A stretch of 64,000 nt of DNA, taken from the NCBI GenBank assembly GCA_019359505.1, contig JAHHHD010000016.1:1-64000 (forward strand), in the 5' to 3' direction. This DNA is from Drouetiella hepatica Uher 2000/2452 (GTDB lineage: Bacteria; Cyanobacteriota; Cyanobacteriia; Elainellales; Elainellaceae). The first letter of the stretch is position 1; every line of letters starts with the position of its first letter. The notes below the pieces were generated by a model, which saw only the letters and a program-made list of their open reading frames with translations, did not search any database and had not been told where the DNA came from. Position numbers and translations under genes: made by a program. Positions 24,152 to 33,419 of the stretch are shown in pieces.

Positions 24152-25603
24152 ATGCATTTCTCCAATAAGTTAGAAGCTACGATTAGCCGCAACTCCAGTC
24201 TTCTGATCGTTGGACTTGACCCTAATCCAGAGATGATGCCTGCTGGCTATGGCGATCGCTCCAGCCAGGATGCGCTCATTGAGAGCCTGCGGGCTTGGTT
24301 GCAATGGACTATTGCTCAAACAAAAGATTTAGTCTGTGCTTACAAACCTACGCTGGGTTTTTATCAAGCTTTGGGCAGTGCGGGAATGGAATTGCTTCAA
24401 GATATTCTTCATTCCATTCCCTCCCATATTCCCGTCATTCTGGATGCCAAGCACAGCGACTTAAATACCAGCAGTTTGATTGCCCAAACGGTTTTTATCG
24501 AGTGGCAAGTTGATGCAATCACACTTAGCGCTTACCCTGGGCAGGATTTGGTTGCTCCCTTTTTGGTTTATCCCGGCAAGGCAGTATTTGTGCTGTGTCG
24601 TACTGCTAACGCATCTGCTGCCAAATTACAGGAAGACCCAACATCTGAATCTCCTTTCTATCTCCATGTCGTTCAGGAATCCAAGAATTGGGGCACGACC
24701 GATCAACTGGGATTAGAGATTGGGACAACGACACCAGATGTACTAGAGAAAGTGAGGGCGATCGCTCCAGAGCGGCTGATTCTGGTGCGGAGTATCTGGC
24801 AGGAAGAGGTGAGCCTGCCTCAAATCTTGGCAGCGGGATTGAACCACAACGGAGAAGGGCTGCTGATTCCGATCCCCCAAGACTGGATGAGCCAGGAAAA
24901 TTTAGCTGAGCAGGTGCGATCGCTGCGAGAGCAGGTTAATCAGGTCAGAACGCAGACGGTTCAAGAAAACTTAAGCTGCGATGTATGGTTCTCTAATGTC
25001 TGCACCCTGAAGCAGCACCCACACCTGGATTTGATTTTGCAATTGTATGATGTGGGCTGCATTCTTTTTGGCGACTTTGTTCAAGCCTCTGGAGCCACTT
25101 TTCCCTACTACATTGATCTGCGCAAGATTATTTCTAACCCACAGCTTTTCCAACAGGTGTTGAGCGCTTATGCAGAAATTCTTAAAGACTTGAGCTTCGA
25201 TCGCATTGCCGGGATTCCCTATGGAGCTTTGCCCACTGCGACCGGACTGGCGTTGCAGATGAATCGTCCGATGATCTTTCCTCGTAAAGAAGTCAAGGCT
25301 CACGGGACGCGCCGCATGGTTGAAGGCAATTTTGAGCCGGGAGAAACGGCTGTGGTGGTAGATGACATTTTGATCAGCGGCAATAGCGCAATGGAAGGAG
25401 CCGCCAAGCTTCAATCTGTAGGACTGAAGGTGCTGGATATTGTAGTGTTTTTAGATCACGAACAGGATGTTAAAGATAGGCTACGAACCAATGGGTATCA
25501 GCCACACTCGGTGCTTACAATTTCGGAGGTGATCGAGACACTCCAGCAGGCAGGTCGCATCAGTGAAGCAGAAATGGGAAGGTTTAAGTCGGAGATGCAT
25601 TAG
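24152..25603 (+). CDS. pyrFE: Fused orotidine-5'-phosphate decarboxylase / orotate phosphoribosyltransferase
   Basis: A 483-residue enzyme for the last two steps of UMP synthesis. The N-terminal decarboxylase (about 1-275) has the catalytic set ILDAKHSDLN (D98, K100, D103) and GLDPNPEMMP. The C-terminal phosphoribosyltransferase (about 290-483) has the PRPP loop VVVDDILISGNS (near 401-412) and the lysine segment FPRKEVKAHG. Order and fusion are usual in cyanobacteria and differ from the eukaryotic UMP synthase, which has the transferase first. There is no sign of truncation. Confidence 0.93.
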   Translation: MHFSNKLEATISRNSSLLIVGLDPNPEMMPAGYGDRSSQDALIESLRAWLQWTIAQTKDLVCAYKPTLGFYQALGSAGMELLQDILHSIPSHIPVILDAKHSDLNTSSLIAQTVFIEWQVDAITLSAYPGQDLVAPFLVYPGKAVFVLCRTANASAAKLQEDPTSESPFYLHVVQESKNWGTTDQLGLEIGTTTPDVLEKVRAIAPERLILVRSIWQEEVSLPQILAAGLNHNGEGLLIPIPQDWMSQENLAEQVRSLREQVNQVRTQTVQENLSCDVWFSNVCTLKQHPHLDLILQLYDVGCILFGDFVQASGATFPYYIDLRKIISNPQLFQQVLSAYAEILKDLSFDRIAGIPYGALPTATGLALQMNRPMIFPRKEVKAHGTRRMVEGNFEPGETAVVVDDILISGNSAMEGAAKLQSVGLKVLDIVVFLDHEQDVKDRLRTNGYQPHSVLTISEVIETLQQAGRISEAEMGRFKSEMH

Positions 25604-26090
25604 AAATTATCTGACACAACGATCTAATCCTATAAGTTCGCCTTGAGAAATAGGACTACCAATTTGTAGGGTTAAGCGCGATCGCTCCTTCAATGAAGTT
25701 TGTAGCAGAATGACTGCTCAAGCGAGACAAACGGCAAATCTGCGGGGGCAAGATACTTGGCATAACAAGACAGCCAGAACCCCTTTTTCAAAATAACTCT
25801 TCTGCCTCTTCAAGAATTTCGGTTTCAGAATCCTCAGAACTCATACTGGTTTTGGCGTTGCTGATTTTAGCTATGAAATTTATTTTGAGAGGTGCGCGGA
25901 GCGCACCTCTCAAAATAAATTTCATAGCCGGATTAAGCAATGCCCTGGTTTTCTCTGTAGATGAGTAGGGGGAAAATAGCCCGTATTGTGATACGTGAGT
26001 TTCCACACACCCTGCACTCATAGGCCCTCTGAGCAGCTCGTTCGCTGCAACTCTAAATTTAGACGAGTAAGATAGGCGAAGACAAGCAAT
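25604..26090. other. Intergenic space with one palindrome
   Basis: Apart from the palindrome at 25871-25927 nothing stands out. The 77-codon minus-strand frame over it contains the palindrome and has no recognisable features, so I do not call it. Confidence 0.5.
25871..25927. repeat. Perfect palindrome with GGA loop
   Basis: Arms of 27 bases (25871-25897 and 25901-25927) surround a GGA loop; the centre reads GTGCGC-GGA-GCGCAC. Outside the perfect part a weaker match continues on both sides (GGCGTTGCTGATTTTAGC against GGCATTGCTTAATCCGGC). Confidence 0.9.
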
Positions 26091-27914
26091 GTGGGTAGGG
26101 TAGCCAGCGTGAACCGTTTTCGCTTCTCTCAGCAGTCATCAGAACCGCCAGAGGCACCTTTGGGTGGGCGGTATCAGCTCATTGAAAAATTGGGGAGCGG
26201 TGGATTTGGTCAAACCTTTTTGGCTCAAGATCTACACTTACCCGGAAATCCTCGCTGCGTCATTAAGCGTCTCCAGCCTCAAATTACGGATGCCGCCAGT
26301 CTGCAAACTGCAAAACGGTTGTTTGACACTGAAGCAGAAGTGCTTTATCAGCTAGGTAGCCATGATCAGATCCCTCACTTGCTGGCACACTTCGAGCATC
26401 AGCAAGAGTTTTACTTGGCGCAGGAATTAATTGTTGGGCAAACGCTGATTCCTGAACTGATGGCGGTTCAACCTTGGACAGAAGATCAGACGATCGCGTT
26501 TTTACGAGATCTTCTGGGTGTCCTAAACTTTGTCCATCAGCAGAATGTCATTCATCGGGATATCAAACCGGCTAATTTAGTTCGCCGTGAGCGAGATAGA
26601 AAAATTGTCCTAATTGATTTTGGGGCGGTCAAACAAGTTAGCACTTCTCTCACTCATGCTAATGGTGTATCACAGACGATCGCGATCGGTACCCAGGGCT
26701 ACATGCCCAGTGAGCAACTCGCAGGAATGCCTCGCTTCAGTAGCGACATCTATGCGGTCGGCATGGTTGCCATTCAAACGCTAACGGGCATGTCACCGCA
26801 ATCCTTCAGACCTGATCCTCAGACTCACGAAATTCAGTGGCAACATCTCGCTCCGCAGGTGAGTCCAGCCCTGATAGCTGTTTTGGATAGAATGATCCGC
26901 TACGATTTTCGCGCCCGCTATCCCTCAGCGGCGGTAGCCCTAGCCGCGATCGAGCAGCTTATTGATGGCTCTGCGGCTACTCATGCTCTTGATCAAACGT
27001 CATTTCCGATAGAAAAATCGGTTCCACCACCATCGCTAGATGCATCTACTACTCTACCTTGGAAAAACAACCTACTCCCCCCACCCCCTAACGCACTCAG
27101 TCAGGCAATAACTCAGCCGCTGCTGGCTCCTGATAAACCGATCGAATCAGCCCCAATGAAGCTAAAGGGTTGGCTATCAATGTTGACCACGCTAGGTCAG
27201 GGGCAGACTCTGAGGCGGGTGCTGGTAAGCATAGCTGCCCTTGGCGTTGTGGCGACGGTGATTCAGGTTGCATCCTCCCTACAGCCGATTGCTCAATTAC
27301 CCGCTCAATCTCCGAGTCCCTCAGCTTCCCCCAGTCCAGATCCAGTGGCTCAAGCGTCTGCACTGCTAGCTCAAGCCGATCAGTTGCGATCGCAAAGCCA
27401 ATTTCAGCAGGCAATCGAGCGTTACCAGCAAGCGAGTGCACTTAACCCCAAATTACCAGAAGCCCACTGGGGAAGGTGTTACAGCCTGAATACTCTCGAA
27501 AAGTTTACTGAGGCAATCACGGCCTGTGACGCTGCCCTAAAGATCAAGCCCACCTATGCAGAAGCCTGGTGGAGCAAGGGATATGCTCTGGATCGACAAC
27601 AGCAAGACCCGCAGGCGCTGGAGTCGTATGAACAGGCGATCGCCTTGAAACCTGACTTTGCAGAAGCCTGGAGCAATAAAGGCACTGCGCTGTTGCAACT
27701 CGACCGCTCTACTGAAGCAATCGCCGCATTTGACCAAGCCACCCGTTTGAAGCCCAACTTTGCAGAAGCCTGGAGCAATCGCGGAGCTGCGCTGTGGAGC
27801 CTACAGCGATTTGATGAGGCGATCGTCTCTGTCGATCGAGCGCTGCAAGTTCAACCGGACTACAAAGATGCCCTGAGCCTACGACAGCAGATGCGCCAGC
27901 GGTTAGGACGCTAA
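26091..27914 (+). CDS. Serine/threonine protein kinase with TPR repeats
   Basis: A 607-residue membrane kinase of the bacterial PknB type. The catalytic domain (about 25-295) has the glycine loop LGSGGFGQTF, lysine in CVIKRLQ, catalytic VIHRDIKPAN and DFG in LIDFGAVK, and an activation segment GTQGYMPSEQ. A proline-rich linker follows, one membrane helix near 378-398, then a serine/proline stretch and about four tetratricopeptide repeats (AEAWWSKGYALD, AEAWSNKGTALL, AEAWSNRGAALW) that would sit outside the membrane. Its targets are unknown. The GTG at 26091 opens the frame, and GTG at 26109 (MNRFRFSQQ) is equally possible; no strong ribosome-binding site decides. Confidence 0.9.
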   Translation: MGRVASVNRFRFSQQSSEPPEAPLGGRYQLIEKLGSGGFGQTFLAQDLHLPGNPRCVIKRLQPQITDAASLQTAKRLFDTEAEVLYQLGSHDQIPHLLAHFEHQQEFYLAQELIVGQTLIPELMAVQPWTEDQTIAFLRDLLGVLNFVHQQNVIHRDIKPANLVRRERDRKIVLIDFGAVKQVSTSLTHANGVSQTIAIGTQGYMPSEQLAGMPRFSSDIYAVGMVAIQTLTGMSPQSFRPDPQTHEIQWQHLAPQVSPALIAVLDRMIRYDFRARYPSAAVALAAIEQLIDGSAATHALDQTSFPIEKSVPPPSLDASTTLPWKNNLLPPPPNALSQAITQPLLAPDKPIESAPMKLKGWLSMLTTLGQGQTLRRVLVSIAALGVVATVIQVASSLQPIAQLPAQSPSPSASPSPDPVAQASALLAQADQLRSQSQFQQAIERYQQASALNPKLPEAHWGRCYSLNTLEKFTEAITACDAALKIKPTYAEAWWSKGYALDRQQQDPQALESYEQAIALKPDFAEAWSNKGTALLQLDRSTEAIAAFDQATRLKPNFAEAWSNRGAALWSLQRFDEAIVSVDRALQVQPDYKDALSLRQQMRQRLGR

Positions 27915-28016
27915 ACCATTGACCACTCAAAAGCGCAATCAAAGCCCCAATCGACTTGAATGCCGAAACTTTGAGCAGGGCTGTCGGCATCAAGCTGCAC
28001 GACTACTTATCGAGAA

Positions 28017-28223
28017 GTGATGATTGCGATTGAACCCGAACAATGGATGGTTTTTCAGTCTTTGCCTTTTATTAAAGCCCGCTTGTATGCAGCAGGAACG
28101 AAATGGAAAGAACGGGGTGCTGCCCTTGTTTTGAGTCTACGGACGTTAAGTTATTCCCAAGGTCGTTGGCAGCAGTTTTGGTCAAAAATTGATCAGTATG
28201 GCTTTAACTTAGCAGAAGGGTAA
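28017..28223 (+). pseudogene. Possible transposase tail fragment
   Basis: A 68-codon frame (KARLYAAGTKWKERGAALVL, then WQQFWSKIDQYGF) that reads like the C-terminal tail of a cyanobacterial transposase. No catalytic residues are present and no inverted repeats were found. I cannot name the family, and it may be noise. Confidence 0.3.
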
Positions 28224-28324
28224 CATCAGATTTTGGTCACACCCTCGGCAATAATGTCTTAAATGTCTTAACCATAATGGCTACAGCTGTAATTCCGACG
28301 CGATCGTAAGCAATGCGCGGCTTT

Positions 28325-28439
28325 ATCCTGTATAGCGCTACGCGCTTAGATCCAATGAGTTATTTTTTGAGAGCCGCGCGGAGCGCGGCTCTCAAAAAAT
28401 AACTCGTCCTAACTCAATTACGTAATGCTATACCAGGAT
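28325..28439. repeat. Nested palindrome with GGA loop
   Basis: A perfect inner palindrome (28357-28405, 23-base arms around GGA, centre CCGCGC-GGA-GCGCGG) lies in a longer imperfect one. The outer ends TATCCTGTATAGC and the reverse complement of GCTATACCAGGATA match apart from a base. The arms share TTTTTTGAGAGCC with the element at 41224-41335. Confidence 0.85.
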
Positions 28440-28443
28440 ATTC

Positions 28444-29067
28444 TCAACTCTCCAAGGCGACAGTTCGGTTGTTGTAAAGACTCATAGCTTTAGGAAAGCC
28501 CTGCTTGAAGCTCAGCTCCACGGCATCTACGACAAGCTTCAGAACTTCAGCCATTAACCGATTTTCTGCCTGTGAGAATCGACCTAGCACATGGGAAATC
28601 ACCTCTCCCTCGGTGCCTTTGTCTTGAGGAATGCCAATACCAATCCGCAGCCGGGAAAAATCTTGGCTATTGAGATGGGCGATCGCCGATTTCATGCCGT
28701 TGTGTCCGCCTGCCGAACCCGACTGACGTAAACGGACTTTGCCGATCGGCAGATCCATATCGTCATAAATAACCAGCACTTCCGCCGGGGTAATTTTGTA
28801 CCAATCGGCAACCGCCCGAATGGACTGTCCAGATAGGTTCATAAAAGTCGTAGGCTTCAGTAGGCAAACCTTCGCGCCCTTCACCGCTACCCCTTCACCA
28901 AACCAGCCCTGAAATTTGCGATGTTCGGCAAGCCGAATCTGCCAAGTTTGCGCCAGAGTATCGATCGCTGCAAAGCCAATATTATGACGTGTGTGGTCAT
29001 ACTTAGCGCCGGGATTGCCCAACCCGACAATCAGGCGTGGCATTGGGGCTTCATCCGTATCAGCCAT
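28444..29067 (-). CDS. pth: Peptidyl-tRNA hydrolase
   Basis: A 207-residue enzyme that frees tRNA from peptidyl-tRNA dropped by the ribosome. It has LIVGLGNPGAKYDHTRHNIGF with the catalytic histidine, PTTFMNLSGQSI, VIYDDMDLPIGK and GSAGGHNGMKS. The first ATG adds eight residues before MPRLIVGLGN (ATG at 29043), which is the more usual start. It overlaps the end of tatA by eight bases and follows it on the same strand, so they share a transcript. No oddity seen. Confidence 0.95.
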   Translation of the reverse strand: MADTDEAPMPRLIVGLGNPGAKYDHTRHNIGFAAIDTLAQTWQIRLAEHRKFQGWFGEGVAVKGAKVCLLKPTTFMNLSGQSIRAVADWYKITPAEVLVIYDDMDLPIGKVRLRQSGSAGGHNGMKSAIAHLNSQDFSRLRIGIGIPQDKGTEGEVISHVLGRFSQAENRLMAEVLKLVVDAVELSFKQGFPKAMSLYNNRTVALES

Positions 29068-29410
29068 GGTCTACAGGGGCGATCGCTTCTTCAGGATTAG
29101 CTTCAGGCTGGTCTTCAGTCTCATACCCAGCATCCAAATCCGCAGATGCCAGGGCTTTGAGTTCGGGGGGTTCTAAAGTTGCCTTCATAGGTTCGCTCTG
29201 AGGCTCCTTTTTAGGTTCGCTCACCGTTTTTTCGATGCGCTCTGCTTCTTTCTTAAACTCATTTTCAAATTCCTTGGAGGCTTCCTGAAAGCCCCGAATC
29301 GCCTTGCCCATGCTACGACCGATTTCGGGGAGCTTTTTAGGACCAAAAACCAGCAGTGCTAACGTCATAATCACCGCCATTTCTGGCAAACCAACTCCAA
29401 AAATATTCAT
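29060..29410 (-). CDS. tatA: Twin-arginine translocase subunit TatA/E
   Basis: A 116-residue protein with one N-terminal membrane helix (GLPEMAVIMTLALLVFGPKK), the FGPKKLPEIGRSMGKAIRGF amphipathic helix and an acidic C-terminal tail, as in TatA. It forms the pore or membrane-thinning part of the Tat pathway for folded proteins. A second TatA-type gene lies at 61481-61669. The window's Tat-type signal (MBL-fold protein at 43710) is a possible client. It lies directly upstream of pth. Confidence 0.9.
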   Translation of the reverse strand: MNIFGVGLPEMAVIMTLALLVFGPKKLPEIGRSMGKAIRGFQEASKEFENEFKKEAERIEKTVSEPKKEPQSEPMKATLEPPELKALASADLDAGYETEDQPEANPEEAIAPVDHG

Positions 29411-29660
29411 AGCATTCTCCTGAAAGCGATCGCGTAGTACCTAGACCGAGAGCCACAGAATAGATGCAGCATACCTGTCCTACAGCCTTACTTCCCTACT
29501 TTAATACGAATAGCGTGCATCGACCGGATGCAGACAGGCTCACCGTGATGAAAGCCATAGCGCCAGACCTCATGCAGAAAAAATCCCCAGCCGAGCCAGG
29601 GAAAAAGCTTAAGTTTGCGAGAGTCTCAAGCAAGCCCAGAACGAGCTTGCTGTTCAGACC

Positions 29661-29864
29661 CTACTTTCCGAGCGTAGACCAATCCACATTCACACCTTCC
29701 AAAATCAGGGAAGAGTTGTAGATTTGCAAAATAATCAACAAGAAAATGAGAAATAACCCCATAAAAACGCCCATCAACGGCGTTGTGCCCCAACCGGGCG
29801 CAACCTTACCGTACTCAGAGTTTAGGGGCTTGAGGATGTCTCCCAACCGAGTCTGCTGTGCCAT
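29661..29864 (-). CDS. psbH: Photosystem II protein H
   Basis: A 67-residue single-pass thylakoid protein: [20 protein letters not shown], then [20 protein letters not shown] and a lumenal tail. It is the usual length for cyanobacterial PsbH and stabilises the QB site and CP47 region. psbN stands divergent 97 bases away, the common cyanobacterial pairing. Confidence 0.95.
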   Translation of the reverse strand: MAQQTRLGDILKPLNSEYGKVAPGWGTTPLMGVFMGLFLIFLLIILQIYNSSLILEGVNVDWSTLGK

Positions 29865-29961
29865 GAGTGACCCTTATCGCTATCTAAAGATTTTAACGAT
29901 CCGTAATACTATAAGAATAATACTTGTCGTCGTCATTTCAACATACGTTATTAATCAACAC

Positions 29962-30129
29962 ATGGTACCTGCAATAGTTCTTAGCGTTATCGATACTTCA
30001 GAGCCTGCAACCTACATCAGCTGGGCGATCGCATTTTTTGTGGTGCTGCTCACGGGCATTACGGTCTACCTCTCCTTTGGGCCGCCCTCTAAGCAGCTTG
30101 CTGACCCTTTTGAAGATCACGAAGATTAG
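29962..30129 (+). CDS. psbN: PsbN with an extended N-terminus
   Basis: The last 42 codons (EPATYISWAIAFFVVLLTGI, then FGPPSKQLADPFEDHED) are PsbN, a single-helix protein needed for photosystem II assembly. Usually methionine directly precedes this segment, but here the codon is TCA. The nearest upstream start in frame is ATG at 29962, which adds 12 residues and gives 55. No Shine-Dalgarno sequence stands before it, so an unusual start is also possible. It is divergent from psbH. Confidence 0.8.
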   Translation: MVPAIVLSVIDTSEPATYISWAIAFFVVLLTGITVYLSFGPPSKQLADPFEDHED

Positions 30130-30198
30130 TCAACTTTCGAGCTTTGGATTTCAGACTGAATTCAAAAGCTATAGCTGTATTCACCTAGGTTAGGACGG

Positions 30199-30241
30199 GG
30201 ACATTTTAGTTGGCGCGCAGAGCGCGCCAACCAAAATGTCC
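30199..30241. repeat. Near-perfect palindrome with AGA loop
   Basis: Arms of 20 bases around AGA, with one mismatch; the centre is GGCGCGC-AGA-GCGCGCC. Outer sequences GTATTCA on both sides (AGCTGTATTCA and the reverse complement of TGAATACGGCTGT) extend it as an imperfect repeat. Confidence 0.85.
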
Positions 30242-30335
30242 TAAAGAAATTGAATACGGCTGTAAAACCCAAAGTTCTGAGCCACGCACCAGCGCATATT
30301 ACCCTGGGCTGCAAACTCTCAAGAGTTACGAGCGG

Positions 30336-30902
30336 TCAAGAATTACGAACGGTTCCGTCGGGCATGAGGGTTTGAAAAAAGATTGCATTCCGTAAATCGG
30401 TGCAAGATAAATTAGCGCTTCTCAAGTCTGCCCCAGTGAGATCAGCTCCAATCAGTGTGGCATCGCTGAGATTAGCAGCCACGAGGCAAGCATTTCTGAG
30501 AATGGCATGGCTGAGGTTAGCACGGCACAAATCAGCACCGCTTAAATTCGCTGAGCATAAATTAGCGGCTGCCAGATCTGCCATGCGGAGTTGCGCCTGA
30601 GTAAAGTTACAGCCCTGCAAATTCGCTTGAGTTAAGCCAATTTGGAAAAGGCAGGCACGGCTCAGGTTGGCTTCTTCTAAACTGGGAGCCACAATATGCA
30701 ATCCGCTTCCCCTTAAAACAGCGCGGGTAAATGTTCTTTTACCTTTTGCATACTCCTGCAGCAGGAGAGCGGCTCTTTCTTGCGCAAAGCTACTGGCTTG
30801 CATCAGGCTACCGGGAATAAAACTGCTTTGAGAAGATTCGCTATAAGAGTTTTGAAAGCTTTTCATCGCAGACCGGGAAGTGAAGAACACTCCATCATTC
30901 AA
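30336..30902 (-). CDS. Pentapeptide-repeat protein
   Basis: A 188-residue protein whose second half is a pentapeptide beta-helix (A(N/D)LSxA units such as [42 protein letters not shown]). The first 60 residues are polar and helical (FAQERAALLLQEYAKGKRTF). Such helices often mediate protein contacts; the function in cyanobacteria is mostly unknown. The start at 30902 could be replaced by an internal ATG (MKSFQNSY). No signal peptide is seen. Confidence 0.85.
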   Translation of the reverse strand: MNDGVFFTSRSAMKSFQNSYSESSQSSFIPGSLMQASSFAQERAALLLQEYAKGKRTFTRAVLRGSGLHIVAPSLEEANLSRACLFQIGLTQANLQGCNFTQAQLRMADLAAANLCSANLSGADLCRANLSHAILRNACLVAANLSDATLIGADLTGADLRSANLSCTDLRNAIFFQTLMPDGTVRNS

Positions 30903-31011
30903 TCTAGGTCTGGGAAATCCGGTGCCACTCTCTGGGCTGAAACACGGAACTTTGCCCCTACCTTGGGATTTGACAAGAGAAGATTCAGTATTCTTACAGA
31001 GGACAAGCTAT

Positions 31012-31371
31012 TTAGCTGGCAATGCCTCTGTGTACACTTTCTAGCGCCTGCTCTTCAGTGCCAAAAATCTCGAATACAGAATCCATCATAGTGACTTCAA
31101 AAACTAACTTTGCTTCGGGATGGACATTACAAATCCGAAAGCTGCCGTTCACTTTATCAGCATCCCGCATTCCAGCTACAAGCGAGGTCAAGCCAGAGCT
31201 ATCGATAAAATTGACTTGGCTCAGGTTAACCACAATATACGGGCTAATTTTGGCAATGCATTCCTGTAGCTTGAGGCGAAATTGCCAAGCAGTCGTGATG
31301 TCTAGCCGCCCAGTGGGAGCCAGAACAACGACAGTTTTGCCGTCTTGAGTGGTATGAATCTTCTGCTCCAT
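31012..31371 (-). CDS. STAS-domain anti-sigma factor antagonist
   Basis: A 119-residue protein of the SpoIIAA/RsbV type. It has VVVLAPTGRLDITTAWQFR, IVVNLSQVNFIDSSGLTSLV with the phosphorylatable serine in DSSG, and the usual helical end. Such proteins bind an anti-sigma kinase and release sigma activity when dephosphorylated, or work in partner-switching signalling. No kinase or phosphatase partner lies next to it. Confidence 0.92.
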   Translation of the reverse strand: MEQKIHTTQDGKTVVVLAPTGRLDITTAWQFRLKLQECIAKISPYIVVNLSQVNFIDSSGLTSLVAGMRDADKVNGSFRICNVHPEAKLVFEVTMMDSVFEIFGTEEQALESVHRGIAS

Positions 31372-31683
31372 TGGAATTTTTGCCCTTCTCTAGAAACGTA
31401 GTCGATCGATGTACCCATTCACAGAAGCACTGAAAGTAGTAGGCTCGAAGATCTCGAAGCCAAAAATAGAGTGAGAAACCCGCAGCAGATCTTAGCGGAC
31501 CTTCGACAGAGATGTCTGATGACAGAAATATCTGACGGGAAGGATAGTTCCTGTTTCTATTGACTCAACGAGTTCGGTACAGCCTACCCAATATTACCCA
31601 GGGTGCCCCAGGAAAGTCATAATCTCTACACCCGATCGCATGATTCCCAGAGAAGTTGATTGGCTCAGCTTGAGTTCAAAGAT
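31372..31683. other. Intergenic, nothing recognised
   Basis: About 310 bases between the STAS gene and hemF. It is A/T-moderate without a gene, repeat or strong hairpin that I can support. Confidence 0.4.
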
Positions 31684-32742
31684 TTAGAACCCCCCGCCCA
31701 ACCAATCTTGTGACTTAAGAAAAGTTTCGTAGAGTTGAGCTTCAGGAGAGTTAGGTTCAGGTTGATAGCTATACTCCCACCGCACGAGGGGCGGCAGAGA
31801 CATGAGGATCGACTCAGTGCGCCCATTGGTTTGCAGCCCAAAAATGGTGCCGCGATCGTAAACCAGATTAAATTCTACATAGCGTCCGCGTCGGTAGAGC
31901 TGGAAATCGCGCTGGCGATCGCCCCATTCCAAGCCCTGTCGGCGATCGATGATGGGCAAATAGGCAGGCAGGAACGCGTTGCCGCAGCCTTGCACAAAAG
32001 CAAAGATTTCTTCCCAGCTTCGAGGAGAGATTTCTCCGACAGCATCGCTATATTGAGCCGCAGTGCCCGTGGGGTTGGAAGAAGTTTTGGGATTAGGGCC
32101 GTGATAGAGCTTGCTGCGAGTGCCATCTTGATAGTCGAAGAAGATCCCGCCTACGCCCCGCGTTTCTTGACGGTGCTTGAGATAGAAATATTCGTCACAC
32201 CAACGCTTGAAGGTGGGGTAATACTCTTTGTGGTGGCGATCGCAGGCATCTTTTAGGGTCTGGTGAAAATGCACCACATCTTCGGTAAAGGGATAGTAAG
32301 GCGTGAGATCGATGCCGCCGCCAAACCACCAAACGGGGCCTGCCTCAAAGTAGCGATAGTTGAGGTGAACCGTAGGAATGTAAGGGCTGTGAGGATGGAG
32401 AACCATAGAGGTTCCCGTCGCGTAAAACCCGTGTCCGGCCGCCTCTGGACGCTGCACCAAAATAGAAGGAGGAAGTTCCTGTCCCCAAACTTCTGAAAAG
32501 TTGACTCCACCCTGCTCAAAAACGCCGCCTGATTTGAGAACCCGCGATCGCCCACCGCCGCCTTCTTCTCTCTTCCAGCTGTCTTCCTGAAAAGTTCCCT
32601 GTCCGTCCGCAGCTTCTAGCCCTGTGCAAATGTGATCCTGCAACTGCTGAAGAAATGCGCTAACGCGCTGCCGTGAATCAGAAGGAGGCGCAGAAGCGCC
32701 AGAGAAGCCTGAAGCTGTGCCGGAGACTGGAGATTTCACCAT
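31684..32742 (-). CDS. hemF: Oxygen-dependent coproporphyrinogen III oxidase
   Basis: A 352-residue enzyme that decarboxylates coproporphyrinogen III to protoporphyrinogen IX on the way to haem and chlorophyll. It shows [52 protein letters not shown] and [16 protein letters not shown]. The N-terminal 22 residues ([12 protein letters not shown]) are variable and the start may lie further in. It stands alone between non-related genes, with a repeat cluster upstream. Confidence 0.95.
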   Translation of the reverse strand: MVKSPVSGTASGFSGASAPPSDSRQRVSAFLQQLQDHICTGLEAADGQGTFQEDSWKREEGGGGRSRVLKSGGVFEQGGVNFSEVWGQELPPSILVQRPEAAGHGFYATGTSMVLHPHSPYIPTVHLNYRYFEAGPVWWFGGGIDLTPYYPFTEDVVHFHQTLKDACDRHHKEYYPTFKRWCDEYFYLKHRQETRGVGGIFFDYQDGTRSKLYHGPNPKTSSNPTGTAAQYSDAVGEISPRSWEEIFAFVQGCGNAFLPAYLPIIDRRQGLEWGDRQRDFQLYRRGRYVEFNLVYDRGTIFGLQTNGRTESILMSLPPLVRWEYSYQPEPNSPEAQLYETFLKSQDWLGGGF

Positions 32743-32980
32743 AGCAATAAGAGATTCAAACGATAATGAAGCAAAATTGATGACGCGATCGAAGGCTGTT
32801 TGGGAGAGACAAGTGACGTAAAACTCACCCTGCCCTGTAGGTCAAACCTTCCTGTTAATCTAGCCTATACCGATGTGTGGCACTCTAGCGCAGCATTACG
32901 TTAATGAATGTAACGAATATGGGGCTGGGGTAGGCATAGAATTCAGGCTGGCAGCCCTCTCAATACACGTAGAACTAGCA

Positions 32981-33095
32981 GATCGCAAATTAGGGTTTTG
33001 TGGCGCGCGCCACAAAACCCTAAAAGCTGGATTTCAAAGGCGCGGAGAGCCTTTGAAATCCAGCTTTTAGAAAAATTAGGAGGACTTTGCGATTG
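32981..33095. repeat. Two-hairpin composite repeat, copy 2
   Basis: This is the reverse complement of the copy at 23951-24075. The first hairpin (32990-33023) is a perfect 34-base palindrome that has lost its central GGA. The second (33020-33070) has 22-base arms with loop GCGGAGA; the arm bases AAAGGC/GCCTTT replace AAAAGC/GCTTTT of the other copy on both sides, so pairing is kept. Confidence 0.85.
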
Positions 33096-33107
33096 ACTGA
33101 AGATGGC

Positions 33108-33191
33108 AAATTAACGCAGTGTGCAACTTGATCTAAAAGTCTTATAGGACGAGCAAGAGCTTTAGAGAAAGAGTCACACATTGCGTAAATT
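33108..33191. repeat. MITE-like repeat B, copy 1
   Basis: Imperfect terminal inverted repeats (AATTAACGCAGTGTGCAACTT at the left, reverse complement AATTTACGCAATGTGTGACTC at the right) enclose about 40 bases with CTAAAAGTCTT and GAGCTTTAGAGAAAGAGTC. The same sequence, 106 bases long, recurs at 42153-42258. No coding content. Confidence 0.8.
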
Positions 33192-33204
33192 AGCTGGCTC
33201 GTAA

Positions 33205-33251
33205 TCGTTTATTGGAAGTGTCGCGCTCCGCGCGACACTTCCAATAAACGA
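33205..33251. repeat. Perfect palindrome with TCC loop
   Basis: Arms of 22 bases (33205-33226 and 33230-33251) around TCC, with the centre GTCGCGC-TCC-GCGCGAC. It lies at the end of a run of three different repeats in the hemF upstream region. Confidence 0.9.
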
Positions 33252-33419
33252 TAGTGGTATATAGGTAAGGACTACCCCAAAAACTATTGGGTTTTATCTT
33301 GTACGTGATCCTTAGCAAACTGCGCTGATTTATTCTAGAGCGATAAGCTGATAGAGATGCAGCATCAGTGGGAGAATCTTGATGCTATTTTGCTGCGAGA
33401 CCGATAGAGGGAAATCGTC

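Noticed and set aside
25788-26021. A 77-codon minus-strand frame between pyrFE and the kinase
   Set aside because: It includes the perfect palindrome at 25871-25927 and shows no domain or ribosome-binding site.
29464-29721. An 85-codon plus-strand frame over the psbH end
   Set aside because: It overlaps psbH on the other strand and looks like noise.
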